Notes: generated by a model not told the origin, from the sequence alone. 64,000 bases of DNA from Polynucleobacter hallstattensis (GCF_018881835.1 NZ_JACVPO010000001.1:930001-994000); one strand, 5' to 3'; positions 8,569-19,415 are shown, counted from the stretch's first letter. Translations and numbers: made by a program.

Positions 8569-9654
8569 ATGAATACTAAAAACCAATCTAGCGATCTGAG
8601 TGCCATTCATTATCCCCTAGCGGATGCTTTACCGGAAGCGGGCAGTTCAATAGAGGTCGCACCAGGTGTACGCTGGCTACGGATGCGCTTACCGTTTGCT
8701 TTGGATCACATCAATCTATGGCTAATACGGGATGAGTTCGAGGGCCTTCAAGGCTGGACCATTGTAGATTGTGGCATTGCTAATGATGAGACAAGAGCGG
8801 CCTGGGATCAGATCTTTGCTTCGCAGCTAGAGGGATTGCCAGTGTTGAGGGTAATAGTGACCCATATGCATCCAGATCATGTGGGACTCTCTCAGTGGCT
8901 CTGTGAGAAGTGGCAAGCACCACTCTGGATCTCCATGACAGATTATTTAACTGCGCAATGGCTTAGTCATAAAGAGGGCGGGGCTGCAGTTGGTGCACGC
9001 GCTGGTGGCGGGGGCTCTGCAGACCACTTTCAAAAACATGGACTCAATGCACCAGAAGATTTAGAAAAAATTCGTGCTCGCTCGAATTACTACAGCAATA
9101 TGGTTCCGGGTGTGCCACGACAATATCGTCGCATCATTGATGGTGAAATGATTTTGATTGGTGGACATGAGTGGCAAGTGATTATGGGGTTTGGTCATGC
9201 GCCTGAACATGCTTCATTATTTTGCAAAGATTTGGAAGTGTTGATTTCTGGAGACATGCTGTTGCCACGCATTTCTACTAATGTTAGTGTTTACGATGCA
9301 GATCCGGATGCAGATCCCTTGGGCCTGTATTTGAGTTCTTTGGATCGATATCTGCCCTTACCCGATCACACTCTAGTACTGCCATCTCATGGCAAGCCCT
9401 TTACAGGAATGAAGCCCCGGGTTGGCCAGCTTAAAGCGCATCACGATGAGCGCTTGGCAGAAACACTGGGAGCATGTGAAAAACCAGCAACTGCTCGTGA
9501 GATAGTGCCGGTTTTGTTTAGACGTGAACTAGATATTCACCAAATGACATTTGCTATGGGCGAGGCTATTGCCCATCTGAATTACCTACTTCGTCGAGGA
9601 AAGTTGCGTCGCCAGCTTTGCGACGACGGCGTGTTGCGGTTTTGCGTGGTTTAG
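8569..9654 (+). CDS. MBL-fold metallo-hydrolase
   Basis: 361-residue metallo-beta-lactamase fold hydrolase. The metal motif HMHPDHVG is near residues 101-108; further ligands are probably GHAPEHASLF (about residue 209), the aspartate in ISGDMLL (about 227) and the histidine in LPSHGKPF (about 273). A C-terminal extension of roughly 85 residues resembles the winged-helix-like tail found in LACTB2-like members. Substrate unknown. The last 89 bases overlap the antisense 3' end of the PhaM-like gene. Confidence 0.88.
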   Translation: MNTKNQSSDLSAIHYPLADALPEAGSSIEVAPGVRWLRMRLPFALDHINLWLIRDEFEGLQGWTIVDCGIANDETRAAWDQIFASQLEGLPVLRVIVTHMHPDHVGLSQWLCEKWQAPLWISMTDYLTAQWLSHKEGGAAVGARAGGGGSADHFQKHGLNAPEDLEKIRARSNYYSNMVPGVPRQYRRIIDGEMILIGGHEWQVIMGFGHAPEHASLFCKDLEVLISGDMLLPRISTNVSVYDADPDADPLGLYLSSLDRYLPLPDHTLVLPSHGKPFTGMKPRVGQLKAHHDERLAETLGACEKPATAREIVPVLFRRELDIHQMTFAMGEAIAHLNYLLRRGKLRRQLCDDGVLRFCVV

Positions 9655-10015
9655 AGGCTTTTGTTCCGGTGTCCTTGGGAGTTTCGCTAGTGGCAGCGGT
9701 TGCGCTTGCTGAAACTGCGTCCCCAAAGGATTTGAGTGCCATCATGGTGGCATGCTGCACTTCTAGCCCCTGAATGGTGGACTTTAAAATATTGAGGTTG
9801 AGGTTAAGCCAGTTTTCAACGCTTTTCAAATCTTTGATGCGCTTTTCAAGTTCGTCGGTATCGAGTCCTGGAAATGCTGAGCCAAAGCCCCCGGCAGCCT
9901 TGGAGGCATCGGTGGTGAAGGGAAATTGACCTGGCGTTTGCCCGCCTGCTCCTTGACCCCACATGGTTTTCATCATTTCAAGGCTTTGATTGAATTCTGG
10001 GATAGTTCCAAACAT
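9566..10015 (-). CDS. phaM: PhaM-type polyhydroxyalkanoate granule regulatory protein
   Basis: 149-residue protein matching the PhaM family of Burkholderiales: a conserved N-terminus (MFGTIPEFNQSLEMMKTMWG), a central helical segment (ELEKRIKDLKSVENWLNLNL, about residues 55-74) and a Lys/Arg/Ala-rich tail (KTATRRRRKAG) of histone-like character. In Ralstonia, PhaM activates PHA synthase PhaC1 and tethers granules to the nucleoid through this basic tail. That role is established there and inferred here. No PHA synthase gene lies in this window. Its 3' end overlaps the convergent metallo-hydrolase gene. Confidence 0.87.
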   Translation of the reverse strand: MFGTIPEFNQSLEMMKTMWGQGAGGQTPGQFPFTTDASKAAGGFGSAFPGLDTDELEKRIKDLKSVENWLNLNLNILKSTIQGLEVQHATMMALKSFGDAVSASATAATSETPKDTGTKASKPRKTATRRRRKAGDATFLDEVGNSDGQ

Positions 10016-10093
10016 AGGGGTGGCTCCGGGTCAGATAAAAGTGGCTTATTGCCAATACAATAGAGGATTCTAGAGATTAATCCCGGTTACGCA

Positions 10094-11158
10094 ATGCAAT
10101 CTAATGGTTTATCCCAGCCTTACACCCGCGGTCAGGCACTTCCCGAGCTACTAAAGCAGCGCATTCTGATTTTGGATGGCGCCATGGGCACCATGATTCA
10201 GCAATACAAGCTGAGTGAGGCGGATTACCGTGGATTACCAGCGAGCAAACGCTTTGAGAGTCACCCAGGCGACATTAAAGGCAATAACGAACTCTTGGTG
10301 CTGACCCAGCCACAGATTATCAGCAAGATTCATGAGCAGTATTTAGATGCGGGTGCAGACATTATTGAGACTAATACCTTTGGCGCTACTTCAGTTGCGC
10401 AAGAGGATTACAAGATGGCTGATTTGGCGCGAGAGATGAATGTCATCTCCGCTCAATTGGCTCGTGCTGCCTGTGAAAAATACTCTACGCCAGATAAACC
10501 ACGTTTTGTAGCGGGTGCAATTGGACCTACGCCAAAGACTGCAAGTATTTCTCCTGATGTAAATGATCCCGGTGCACGTAATGTGACGTTTGATGCACTG
10601 CGAGCTTCCTATCGAGAGCAGATTGAAGGTCTCTTTGAGGGTGGTGTTGATTTATTTTTAGTTGAAACTATTTTCGACACACTCAATGCCAAGGCTGCAT
10701 TGTTTGCTTTAGATGAGTTCTTTGAGGAAACCGGTGAGCGTTTGCCGGTGATGATTTCAGGTACGGTCACGGATGCCTCTGGCCGAATTCTATCTGGGCA
10801 AACAGTTGAAGCATTTTGGAATAGCTTACGCCACATTAAACCACTCACCTTTGGCTTGAACTGCGCCTTAGGTGCTGCGTTGATGCGCCCTTATATTGCT
10901 GAGCTATCCCGCATATGCGACGTTGCAGTATCTTGCTATCCCAATGCCGGCCTGCCCAATCCCATGAGTGATACTGGCTTTGATGAGACTCCGGATATTA
11001 CTTCTAGCTTGGTTGATGGTTTTGCGAAAGATGGTTTGGTCAATCTAGTAGGTGGCTGCTGTGGAACTACGCCAGATCATATTCGTGCAATCGCTAATGC
11101 AGTTTCACAGCGTAAGCCGCGACCCTTCTATCGTGAGAGTACGGAGCTCTCAGCATGA
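10094..11158 (+). CDS. metH: Methionine synthase, homocysteine-binding module (split MetH, part 1)
   Basis: 354-residue homocysteine S-methyltransferase domain equal to the N-terminal module of cobalamin-dependent MetH. It has [11 protein letters not shown] near residue 25 and the zinc-cysteine motifs NCALGA (about residue 255) and [10 protein letters not shown] (about 320). The remaining MetH modules are in the next gene, whose ATG overlaps this stop as ATGA, so the two products probably form the holoenzyme. Split MetH of this kind is known in several Burkholderiales. The 78-base upstream gap holds no recognisable cobalamin riboswitch. Confidence 0.95.
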   Translation: MQSNGLSQPYTRGQALPELLKQRILILDGAMGTMIQQYKLSEADYRGLPASKRFESHPGDIKGNNELLVLTQPQIISKIHEQYLDAGADIIETNTFGATSVAQEDYKMADLAREMNVISAQLARAACEKYSTPDKPRFVAGAIGPTPKTASISPDVNDPGARNVTFDALRASYREQIEGLFEGGVDLFLVETIFDTLNAKAALFALDEFFEETGERLPVMISGTVTDASGRILSGQTVEAFWNSLRHIKPLTFGLNCALGAALMRPYIAELSRICDVAVSCYPNAGLPNPMSDTGFDETPDITSSLVDGFAKDGLVNLVGGCCGTTPDHIRAIANAVSQRKPRPFYRESTELSA

Positions 11159-13902
11159 GTAAGACTGTAAAAGTAATGCCGCCGATGAAGCTTTCAGGTC
11201 TAGAGCCTTTTAACGTTACGGCCGATATCCGCTTTGTAAACATTGGCGAGCGTACCAACGTAACAGGCTCCAAAGCCTTTGCGCGCATGATTTTGAATAA
11301 TCAATTTGATGAAGCTTTAGTAGTTGCAAGACAACAAGTTGAAAATGGCGCTCAAGTGATTGACATCAATATGGATGAGGCAATGTTGGATTCTGAAGCG
11401 GCAATGACGCGCTTCTTGAATTTGATTGCCTCAGAACCAGATATTGCTCGTGTACCGATCATGATTGACTCCTCTAAATGGAGCGTTATTGAGGCTGGTC
11501 TGAAGTGCATTCAGGGTAAGCCGATTGTGAACTCGATTTCACTCAAAGAGGGTGAAGAGCCGTTCAGAAAACAAGCACGTTTGATTCGTCGTTACGGTGC
11601 AGCATCTGTAGTGATGGCATTTGATGAAGTAGGTCAAGCAGATACCTTTAAGCGCAAAACAGAAATTTGTCAGCGCTGCTATCAAATTCTCGTTAATGAG
11701 ATCGGCTTTCCAGCAGAAGACATTATTTTTGACCCTAATATTTTTGCAATTGCTACCGGCATTGAAGAGCATGACAACTATGCTGTAGATTTTATTAATG
11801 CTACACGCTGGATTAAAGAGAATCTGCCGGGCGCAAAAGTTAGTGGCGGCGTTTCCAATGTCAGCTTCTCTTTCCGCGGCAACGATCGCGTACGTGAAGC
11901 CATTCATACGGTGTTCCTGTATCACGCCATTCAGGCTGGCATGGATATGGGTATTGTGAATGCGGGACAGCTCGGCGTATATGCAGACCTAGATCTTGAA
12001 TTACGTGAGCGTGTTGAGGATGTGGTACTTAACCGCTTTAAAGAAAGAGATGGTAAGACTCCAACCGAGCGCTTACTGGATATTGCCGACCAATTTAAGG
12101 GCGGTGGCGCAAAACAAGTAGAAAACTTGGTGTGGCGTGAGGCCCAGGTGCGTGAGCGTTTAACCCATGCTTTGGTACATGGAATCACTACCTTTATTGA
12201 AGGCGACACTGAAGAGCTGCGCGCTCAAATTATGGGTGCAGGTGGTCGTCCGATTGAGGTTATTGAAGGCCCCCTGATGGATGGCATGAATGTCGTTGGT
12301 GACCTATTTGGCGCCGGCAAGATGTTTCTACCTCAAGTAGTCAAGAGCGCACGTGTGATGAAGCAAGCGGTAGCCATTTTGATTCCTTATATTGAGGAAG
12401 AGAAGCGTCTTCACATTGCCGCTGGTGGTGAAGCAAAAGCCAAAGGCAAGATTGTGATGGCGACTGTTAAGGGTGACGTTCACGATATTGGCAAAAACAT
12501 TGTGACGGTGGTGCTGCAATGTAATAACTTTGAAGTTGCCAATATGGGTGTGATGGTACCCTGCTCAGAAATTCTGAAGCGTGCTAAAGAAGAAAAAGCA
12601 GATATTGTTGGTTTGTCAGGTTTGATCACCCCATCTCTAGAGGAGATGACTTACGTTGCGCAAGAGATGCAGCGTGATGACTATTTCCGTGAGCGTCAAA
12701 TTCCGCTCATGATTGGTGGTGCTACAACTTCTCGTGTACATACCGCAGTCAAGATTGCGCCGCATTATGATGGACCGGTAGTCTATGTGCCTGATGCATC
12801 CCGCTCTGTGTCAGTAGCATCAAGCCTTCTATCAGATGAAAGTGCCAAGAAATTTATTCAGGATCTGCGCGATGACTACGTACGTATTCGTGAGCAGCAT
12901 GCCAATAAGAAGGCATCCCCGACTATCTCATTAGAAGCCGCACGTAAGAATCGTGAATTAATTGATTGGGCTAGTTATGTGCCTGAGAAGCCTAAGTTTA
13001 TTGGGCGTCGTGTTTTCAAGAATTTTGCTTTAAGTGACATCGCTAAATATATTGACTGGACACCATTTTTTCAAACTTGGGATTTGGCTGGTAAGTTTCC
13101 AGCAATCTTAGATGATGAAATCGTTGGAGTAGAGGCCCGTAAAGTCTTTGAAGATGGTCAGGCGCTATTGGATAAGTTGATTAAGGGTCAGTGGTTGCAA
13201 GCCGATGCTGTAGTAGCTTTCTACCCAGCAAACACGATAGGTGATGACATTGTGTTGTACAGTGATGAATCTCGCGAGCATCCATTGTTTGTTTGGCATA
13301 ACTTGCGTCAGCAGGCCGAGCGTCCTGTAGTCGATGGCGTTCGTCGACCTAATCGCTGCTTAGCAGATTATGTTGCGCCGAAAGATACACATGTGGCCGA
13401 TTACCTTGGCTGCTTTGCTGTGACAACTGGTCACGGGGTTGAGAAAAAAGTGGCTGAGTTCCATGCAAAGCATGATGACTACAGTGCAATCATGTTGCAA
13501 TCTTTGGCCGATCGTTTGGCAGAAGCATTCGCAGAGTTGATGCATCACCGTGTTCGTACCGATCTCTGGGCTTATGCGACTGATGAGATTTTGACGAATG
13601 ATCAAATGATTAATGAAGAATATCGTGGTATTCGTCCAGCGCCAGGATATCCAGCTTGCCCTGCGCATGAGGTGAAAAAAGATTTATTGCGTGTCATTGG
13701 TTCGGAAGATATTGGCATAACCTTGACCGAATCGATGGCCATGAACCCAGCTTCCAGTGTCAGCGGTTTTTATCTAGCACATCCGGATGCACGTTATTTC
13801 AATGTGGGTAAGTTGTCAGCAGACCAGATTGAAGATCTTGCTAAGCGCCGCAATGAGTCCGTTGAAGACATTCGTCGCCAGTTGGCAAGCTCGATAGACT
13901 AA
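11155..13902 (+). CDS. metH: Methionine synthase, folate, cobalamin and activation modules (split MetH, part 2)
   Basis: 915 residues covering the rest of cobalamin-dependent methionine synthase, which moves the methyl group from methyl-tetrahydrofolate to homocysteine. Order: pterin-binding barrel (from about 22; [32 protein letters not shown]), cap domain (about 310-400), cobalamin-binding Rossmann domain with the axial-histidine motif GDVHDIGKN near residue 440, and the C-terminal AdoMet reactivation domain (about 590-910; [19 protein letters not shown]). No internal break is seen. The overlap with the preceding gene implies coupled translation and equal supply of both parts. Confidence 0.96.
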   Translation: MSKTVKVMPPMKLSGLEPFNVTADIRFVNIGERTNVTGSKAFARMILNNQFDEALVVARQQVENGAQVIDINMDEAMLDSEAAMTRFLNLIASEPDIARVPIMIDSSKWSVIEAGLKCIQGKPIVNSISLKEGEEPFRKQARLIRRYGAASVVMAFDEVGQADTFKRKTEICQRCYQILVNEIGFPAEDIIFDPNIFAIATGIEEHDNYAVDFINATRWIKENLPGAKVSGGVSNVSFSFRGNDRVREAIHTVFLYHAIQAGMDMGIVNAGQLGVYADLDLELRERVEDVVLNRFKERDGKTPTERLLDIADQFKGGGAKQVENLVWREAQVRERLTHALVHGITTFIEGDTEELRAQIMGAGGRPIEVIEGPLMDGMNVVGDLFGAGKMFLPQVVKSARVMKQAVAILIPYIEEEKRLHIAAGGEAKAKGKIVMATVKGDVHDIGKNIVTVVLQCNNFEVANMGVMVPCSEILKRAKEEKADIVGLSGLITPSLEEMTYVAQEMQRDDYFRERQIPLMIGGATTSRVHTAVKIAPHYDGPVVYVPDASRSVSVASSLLSDESAKKFIQDLRDDYVRIREQHANKKASPTISLEAARKNRELIDWASYVPEKPKFIGRRVFKNFALSDIAKYIDWTPFFQTWDLAGKFPAILDDEIVGVEARKVFEDGQALLDKLIKGQWLQADAVVAFYPANTIGDDIVLYSDESREHPLFVWHNLRQQAERPVVDGVRRPNRCLADYVAPKDTHVADYLGCFAVTTGHGVEKKVAEFHAKHDDYSAIMLQSLADRLAEAFAELMHHRVRTDLWAYATDEILTNDQMINEEYRGIRPAPGYPACPAHEVKKDLLRVIGSEDIGITLTESMAMNPASSVSGFYLAHPDARYFNVGKLSADQIEDLAKRRNESVEDIRRQLASSID

Positions 13903-13932
13903 ATTGGATTTGGGTGGAGGGGGATGAAGCCT

Positions 13933-14250
13933 TTAAACGCCCCACATCACTGGCTCATCTTTGGCTTTAGCCTGTTTCATCAGTTCTAAGAAGGGGTAGG
14001 CGCGCTGCCCCAGCCTGTCGGCAAGTTTTGGTTTTTCAGTGCTTTCTTGATCCGCTGTATTACTTTTAGAGCGCTCTTCCAAGTCTTTCAAAATAGCGGT
14101 TTCTAGGGCGATGATGAAGCTTGGTAGTTGCTCCACCGTCAAAATTCCCCTAGGTTCTAATGGGCGACCCAAAATTTCAAAGATTCTCTGGGTGAGATCA
14201 GCTAGCATGATGACGTCAGGACCCGCTTTGGATCGAAATTGATAGATCAT
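13933..14250 (-). CDS. DUF1840 family protein
   Basis: 105-residue soluble protein matching DUF1840, a short family found mainly in betaproteobacteria. The start MIYQFRSKAGPDVIML and the C-terminal QRAYPFLELMKQA and EPVMWGV are family-typical. The middle part (about 60-80) is charged and variable. Function is unknown. It is divergent from argS with only 35 bases between the starts, so the two promoters must be very close or overlapping. Confidence 0.82.
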   Translation of the reverse strand: MIYQFRSKAGPDVIMLADLTQRIFEILGRPLEPRGILTVEQLPSFIIALETAILKDLEERSKSNTADQESTEKPKLADRLGQRAYPFLELMKQAKAKDEPVMWGV

Positions 14251-14285
14251 TTCAATAGCTTACCACCTGATAAACTCACTTATCT

Positions 14286-16013
14286 ATGTTGTTGACTAAT
14301 AAAAATCGTTTAATTGAAATGCTGAGTGCAGCCCTTCAGGGTCTTGCACAGGAGCGTGGTTTGGCCGATGCCCCTGCGCCTCGCTTAGAGCGCCCTAAGG
14401 CGGTAGACCATGGGGATGTCGCTTGCAATATTGCGCTTCAGTTATCTAAAGCTTGGAAGCTAAATCCTCGAGAATTAGCGCAAGCGCTTGTTGAGCGCTT
14501 AGAGCAGCAGCCTGGCTATAGTGAGCTCATTGCCTCCTGCGAAATTGCAGGGCCTGGATTCATTAATTTTCGCCTTAGTAATAGCGCTAAAACTGCTGTG
14601 GTGCAAGAAGTCCTCACGGCAGGATCTCAGTTTGGTCAGCTAGCGCCAGAGGCAGCCCCAGTTGCTAGCGCCATGATTGAATTTGTGTCCGCCAATCCTA
14701 CTGGCCCGCTGCACGTGGGTCATGGTCGTCAAGCTGCGCTAGGCGATGCCCTAGCAAATCTATTGGCAACTCAGGGTATCAAAGTGCACCGCGAGTTTTA
14801 TTACAACGATGCTGGAGTCCAGATCGCAAACTTGGCGCTTTCAGTGCAAGCTAGATTAAGCGGACTTAAACCTGGCGATGCTGCTTGGCCAGAGAGTGCT
14901 TATAACGGTGAATATATTGCAGAGATTGCGATTGCCTTTAAGGCTTCGCCTGAATATAAAGATAACCTGGAAGCTATTCGTCAATTTGCCGTCGCGTATT
15001 TACGCAATGAACAAGACATTGACTTAAAAACATTTGGCGTGAAGTTTGATTGCTATTACCTAGAGTCTTCCTTGTATACCGATGGTAGTGTTACAAAGAT
15101 TGTTGAGGAGCTGCAAAGTATTGGTAAGACCTATGAGTCTGAGGGCGCGCTTTGGCTCAAGACAACAGATGATGGCGATGATAAGGATCGCGTTATGCGT
15201 AAGTCTGATGGTAGCTTTACCTACTTTGTGCCTGATGTCGCCTATCACACCAGCAAATGGAATCGTGGCTTTCAAAAAGTGATTAACGTCCAAGGGAGTG
15301 ATCACCACGGCACCATCGCCCGTGTTCGCTCTGGCTTGCAGGGTGTGGCACAGAAGCGTGGTTGGGATATTCCGAAAACCTATCCTGATTACGTATTGCA
15401 CAAGATGGTGACGGTGATGCGCCACGGCGAAGAGGTCAAAATTTCTAAACGTGCCGGCTCCTATGTGACTGTACGCGACTTGGTAGAGTGGTCTGGTGGA
15501 GTTGCACCGGAGATGACTGCTGATGATCGTGAACTAGCACTTCAGCGTGGAAGAGATGCCGTGCGTTTTTTCCTCATCTCCCGCAAGGCTGATACAGAGT
15601 TCGTCTTTGATATTGATTTGGCATTACAGCAGAATGATGAAAATCCCGTGTTCTATGTGCAATATGCCCATGCGCGTATTTGTTCAATTCTGACCCAATG
15701 GGGTGGAAAAGTATCTGACCTAAAAGGTGCGAACCTCTCCCTACTGCAAAGCAAAGCCTCAGATCATCTATTACGTCGTTTGGCTGAATATCCAGAAATG
15801 CTGACTGACGCTGCAGCAGACTTGGCGCCGCATGCATTAGCTTTCTACTTGCGCGATTTGGCTGGAGACTTCCATACCTTCTATAACGCAGATCGCGTTT
15901 TGGTAGATGATCCCGCATTGAAATTAGCACGCCTTGCATTGCTCTTAGCGACGCGCCAAGTGCTTGAAAATGGATTAAAAGTATTGGGTGTATCAGCACC
16001 CGCTAAGATGTAA
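14286..16013 (+). CDS. argS: Arginyl-tRNA synthetase
   Basis: Class I aminoacyl-tRNA synthetase charging tRNA-Arg, 575 residues (usual 550-590). It has the N-terminal ArgRS-specific domain (about 1-95), the catalytic core with [17 protein letters not shown] (HIGH-type signature, about 134-150) and KISKRAG (KMSKS equivalent, about 385-391), and the C-terminal anticodon-binding DALR domain (about 455-575). The ATG at 14286 gives the standard N-terminus. Followed 50 bases later by a SPOR gene and dsbA on the same strand. Confidence 0.97.
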   Translation: MLLTNKNRLIEMLSAALQGLAQERGLADAPAPRLERPKAVDHGDVACNIALQLSKAWKLNPRELAQALVERLEQQPGYSELIASCEIAGPGFINFRLSNSAKTAVVQEVLTAGSQFGQLAPEAAPVASAMIEFVSANPTGPLHVGHGRQAALGDALANLLATQGIKVHREFYYNDAGVQIANLALSVQARLSGLKPGDAAWPESAYNGEYIAEIAIAFKASPEYKDNLEAIRQFAVAYLRNEQDIDLKTFGVKFDCYYLESSLYTDGSVTKIVEELQSIGKTYESEGALWLKTTDDGDDKDRVMRKSDGSFTYFVPDVAYHTSKWNRGFQKVINVQGSDHHGTIARVRSGLQGVAQKRGWDIPKTYPDYVLHKMVTVMRHGEEVKISKRAGSYVTVRDLVEWSGGVAPEMTADDRELALQRGRDAVRFFLISRKADTEFVFDIDLALQQNDENPVFYVQYAHARICSILTQWGGKVSDLKGANLSLLQSKASDHLLRRLAEYPEMLTDAAADLAPHALAFYLRDLAGDFHTFYNADRVLVDDPALKLARLALLLATRQVLENGLKVLGVSAPAKM

Positions 16014-16063
16014 GCTGTAGTACTTGCTAGCGCTTAAGAAGTAAAAAGAAGGATGAAGATACG

Positions 16064-16678
16064 ATGAAAAACAATAATCAACACACCAGCTTTACGCCGA
16101 AGACCCAGTCTTCGAGTTCGGAGTTTGGCGGCACTATTCTTGGCTTCATCTTAGGGCTTGGTGTTGGCCTTGGCGTTGCTTTTGTGATTGCCTTTTACCT
16201 TTCTAAAAACACACCGCAAGAGCGTCCTGGAGTCAGAGCCCCTAATCTTCCTTTAACAATTAAGCCGGGATCAGAATCGGTGGAAGGTGAGGTGATTGCC
16301 CCAGCAGAGACTCTGGATTTGAATAAACCCCTACAAGGCAAGTCAGCTGCACCCTCAGCGAGCACGCCAGATCCAATTGCTGATGTAGCTAGTGGTAAAA
16401 AACCGGGAGAGCTAGCCCCAGCGCCTACCGCAAAATCGGATGCAATTTATTTCTTACAAGTAGGTGCATTCAATAAGCGTGCTGATGCAGATGCGCAAAA
16501 AGCGAGTTTAGCGATTCAAGGTATTCAATCTCAATTAAGTGAGATTAATAGTGAGGGCAATACGCTTTGGCGTGTGCGTATTGGCCCATACAACAGTGTT
16601 GAAGAAAGCAATCCCGTGCGTGATAAGCTTAATGGCATGGGTATTAAACCGAGTGTGATTAAATCTAGCAAATCATGA
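16064..16678 (+). CDS. SPOR domain protein, single-pass inner-membrane
   Basis: 204-residue protein with a short cytoplasmic N-terminus, one Gly-rich membrane helix (about residues 25-46), a Pro/Ala-rich periplasmic linker, and a C-terminal SPOR domain (about 125-202; YFLQVGAFNKRADADAQKA, LWRVRIGPYNSVEES). SPOR domains bind denuded septal peptidoglycan, so a role at the division site (FtsN-like) is plausible but inferred. It overlaps dsbA by four bases (ATGA), so the two are translationally coupled. Confidence 0.88.
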   Translation: MKNNNQHTSFTPKTQSSSSEFGGTILGFILGLGVGLGVAFVIAFYLSKNTPQERPGVRAPNLPLTIKPGSESVEGEVIAPAETLDLNKPLQGKSAAPSASTPDPIADVASGKKPGELAPAPTAKSDAIYFLQVGAFNKRADADAQKASLAIQGIQSQLSEINSEGNTLWRVRIGPYNSVEESNPVRDKLNGMGIKPSVIKSSKS

Positions 16679-17337
16679 TTACATTATCTAAATCTAAAAG
16701 GGCTCTTTTATCTGCCACTATTCTTGGTTTGGCATTTTCTTTTTCAGGCCTTGTTGCTGCGCAAAGCCCTAAGATTGAAGAGGGGTTTGATTATCGTATT
16801 CTGCCTATTCCTCAGCCAGTTGAGGCTAAAGGAAAAGTCGAGGTTATCGAGTTCTTTTGGTATGGCTGCCCGCATTGCTATGACTTTGAACCAGAGCTCA
16901 ATGCGTGGCTTAAGCGCCAAGCAAAGGATGTGACATTCCGTAAAGTACCCGTTGCTTTCCGAGATGATTTCATGCCGCACAGCCAGCTCTTCTATGCCTT
17001 GGAGTCTATGGGTAAGGGTGAGGCGATGAATGACAAAGTCATGTATGCCATGCATAAAGAAAACAAGCGCCTGATGACAGAAAATGAGATCGCCGATTGG
17101 ATTGCATCACAAGGTATCGATCGCAATACCTTCTTAGCTACCTATCGCTCTTTTGCCGTTGTATCAAAAGCTCGTGCTGCAAGACAGATGGCCGATGCTT
17201 ATCGTATTGATGGGGTGCCAACGGTTGTGATGCAGGGTCGCTACGTAACATCCCCATCCATTGCGGGAACCAAGGCAAAAGCGATTGCTGTAATGGAGCA
17301 CTTAGAGCAAAAAATCCGCAAGGATAAGTACAAGTAA
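16675..17337 (+). CDS. dsbA: Thiol:disulfide interchange protein DsbA
   Basis: Periplasmic thioredoxin-fold oxidase that introduces disulfide bonds into exported proteins. A signal peptide covers about residues 1-29 (ending LVAA before Gln30). The active site CPHC is at residues 65-68 in the context FFWYGCPHCYDFEP, and the cis-proline loop is GVPTVVM near 182-187. Length 220 is normal. Its start overlaps the SPOR gene stop; the neighbour behind it is convergent. Confidence 0.95.
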   Translation: MITLSKSKRALLSATILGLAFSFSGLVAAQSPKIEEGFDYRILPIPQPVEAKGKVEVIEFFWYGCPHCYDFEPELNAWLKRQAKDVTFRKVPVAFRDDFMPHSQLFYALESMGKGEAMNDKVMYAMHKENKRLMTENEIADWIASQGIDRNTFLATYRSFAVVSKARAARQMADAYRIDGVPTVVMQGRYVTSPSIAGTKAKAIAVMEHLEQKIRKDKYK

Positions 17338-17346
17338 TTCAGGCCC

Positions 17347-18123
17347 TTATATCTTGACGAAGCGCCGGATAATCCAGAAGTAAAGTGAGTAAGGCAGGAT
17401 TCTGAGGAACTTTAAAAATCCTGAAAACTGCTTAGGGAAGTGAATATCAAATTCTCCAGCCTGAATTCCGCCGAGGATTTCTTGTGCGGCTTTATCGGCA
17501 GTGATGAGCGCTGGCATCTCAAAATCATTCTGTGCGGTAGCCTCAGTTGCCACAAATCCTGGTGAGATCATATGGACGCTCACTCCCTGCGGCAGTAAGT
17601 CGTAATAGAGGGTTTCACAGAAATTAATGATTCCTGCTTTACTTGGACCATAGGCTAAGGCCTTAGGTAGTCCGCTATACCCCGCTACGCTACCAACTAT
17701 GGCAATATGACCAGCATGCGCTTTGAGCATATCAGGCATAACAATGCTGACTGCCCGCATGGGACCGAGCAAATTGGCATCAATTGTTTTCTGTGCAATA
17801 CCAAATTCAAAATTATCGGCACGTAAGGGGGTGTATACGCCCGAGACAAACAACAGTAGATCTAAACCACCCCAAGCTTCTTGGATGCTTTGGTAGGCAG
17901 GGTCGAGCTGCTCTTGCTGGGTGACATCAAGTGGGAGTACTAAGGCCTGTCCTGGCTTGGCAGACTGTGCGAGAGCATCTAGTCGCTCTGTACGACGGCT
18001 AGAGAGTGCGACTTTTGCGCCCGCCTTGATAAACGCTTTTGTGCAGGCCTCACCAATACCACTAGAGGCTCCAATGACCCAAATCCGTTGATTGACAAAA
18101 GAATCTATTCCTTTTTGTTTCAT
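17347..18123 (-). CDS. Short-chain dehydrogenase/reductase of the CFA cluster
   Basis: 258-residue classical SDR. The nucleotide motif is GASSGIGEA (about residues 18-26), the catalytic Ser lies in VGSVAGYSG (about 142), and YGPSK supplies the YxxxK pair (about 157-161). The basic residues SSRRTER after the second strand suggest NADP preference (inference). It is the last of the 17.3-22.2 kb operon and overlaps the CFA-synthase-like gene by 4 bases. Its position beside lipid-modifying genes suggests a lipid or aldehyde substrate, but the exact reaction is unknown. Confidence 0.88.
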   Translation of the reverse strand: MKQKGIDSFVNQRIWVIGASSGIGEACTKAFIKAGAKVALSSRRTERLDALAQSAKPGQALVLPLDVTQQEQLDPAYQSIQEAWGGLDLLLFVSGVYTPLRADNFEFGIAQKTIDANLLGPMRAVSIVMPDMLKAHAGHIAIVGSVAGYSGLPKALAYGPSKAGIINFCETLYYDLLPQGVSVHMISPGFVATEATAQNDFEMPALITADKAAQEILGGIQAGEFDIHFPKQFSGFLKFLRILPYSLYFWIIRRFVKI

Positions 18124-19415
18124 GGGCGTAGTGCGTCACTTGAGTGAATGAGATCTTTATGTTTGAGGGTGTACTGCACTACATCAATATTCTTTTCAGA
18201 AAATCCAGCGGCGCAATACATGAGATAAAAATTCCAGAGTCGAATAAATGCCTCATCGAAACCAAGGCGATAAATTTCTTCAATCTTGTGATTAAAACTA
18301 TCGCGCCATAGGCATAGGGTTTTGGCATAGTCAGCACCAAAGGCAAACTCTGCTTCAAGCTCTAAACCTGCACTAGCTGCGGCAGCTTTAAATTTAGCGG
18401 GAGAGGGAAGCATGCCTCCTGGAAAAACATACTGCTGAATAAAGTCGGTACTCTGGCGATAGCGATCAAATAAATCATCTGCGATCACGATGGTTTGGAT
18501 ACAAGCTCGTCCACCCGCTTTGAGTCGTTTTGCAACTGCTTGAAAGTATTCAGTCCAATGGTTCTCGCCAACTGCTTCAAACATTTCAACAGAGGCAATA
18601 CCGTCAAATTGCTCTTTACAGTCCCGATAGTCTTGCAGCCGAACCTCAAATTGCTTTGCATTGCTTGCTTCTGTAGAGATCTTTTGAAGTCGAGAGTCTG
18701 CAAATGCTTTTTGTTCTGTCGACAATGTCAGGCCAGTAACTTGGTTACCATTACGTAAGGCTTCTTCCATGAAGCCGCCCCAACCACAGCCTATTTCTAA
18801 GATTTGATCGCCCTCCTTAGCATGGATGGAGTCTAAGATACGTTTGATTTTTGCGCGCTGGGCATCCATGAGTGATTGCTTGTCACCCTCAGAGAACCAT
18901 GCACTCGAGTAGCTCATCGTGGGGTCTAGCCAAAGCGTATAAAAAGCATTGCCTAAATCATAGTGCGCATGAATATTTTTACGGCTTCCGGATTTAGAGT
19001 TGTCTCTAAACCAATGTCTCAGGCGATAGGCTACAGATCCAAACCAGCTGCCATAGATTGCTTTCTCTAAGATAGTACGATTCCGAATGGCTAGCTCTAG
19101 AACGGCTTTGAGATCGGGCGTATTCCACTCGCCTCGGATATAGCTTTCGGCGAAGCCGATATCACCATGAGATAACACTTGCTTAAATACAGACCAATCT
19201 AAGACTTGAATTTCTGCATGTAGCTGATCTGCACTGTTGCCAAATTCTCTCACTTCATTATTAGGAAGGGTGAGCACTAGGTGCCCACTGCGCAATTGAG
19301 CCAAAAGACCCAATAAAGCCAATGTGCTTGCATTGCCTTGCTGCAGTTTAGATTTATGCCTTTCAGGGCGAGAGAAGGTGAGGCGAGATAGGAGCGTTTG
19401 ACCGGGGCGATTCAT
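18120..19415 (-). CDS. Cyclopropane-fatty-acyl-phospholipid synthase family methyltransferase
   Basis: 431-residue SAM-dependent methyltransferase of the CFA synthase/mycolic-acid-cyclase family, acting on unsaturated acyl chains of membrane phospholipids. Recognisable parts are NIHAHYDLGNAFYTLWLDPTM upstream of the core, SAM motif ILEIGCGWGGF (about 201-211), ASVEMFEAVGENHW (about 275-288) and QTIVIADDLFDRYR with the downstream Tyr/Phe-rich segment. It overlaps both neighbours by 4 bases. The product could be cyclopropane, methyl-branched or a precursor of furan fatty acids; sequence alone does not decide. Confidence 0.92.
   Translation of the reverse strand: MNRPGQTLLSRLTFSRPERHKSKLQQGNASTLALLGLLAQLRSGHLVLTLPNNEVREFGNSADQLHAEIQVLDWSVFKQVLSHGDIGFAESYIRGEWNTPDLKAVLELAIRNRTILEKAIYGSWFGSVAYRLRHWFRDNSKSGSRKNIHAHYDLGNAFYTLWLDPTMSYSSAWFSEGDKQSLMDAQRAKIKRILDSIHAKEGDQILEIGCGWGGFMEEALRNGNQVTGLTLSTEQKAFADSRLQKISTEASNAKQFEVRLQDYRDCKEQFDGIASVEMFEAVGENHWTEYFQAVAKRLKAGGRACIQTIVIADDLFDRYRQSTDFIQQYVFPGGMLPSPAKFKAAAASAGLELEAEFAFGADYAKTLCLWRDSFNHKIEEIYRLGFDEAFIRLWNFYLMYCAAGFSEKNIDVVQYTLKHKDLIHSSDALRP

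Noticed and set aside
10016..10093. Possible cobalamin riboswitch before split metH
   Set aside because: Only 78 bases, no B12-box-like sequence and no multi-stem layout.
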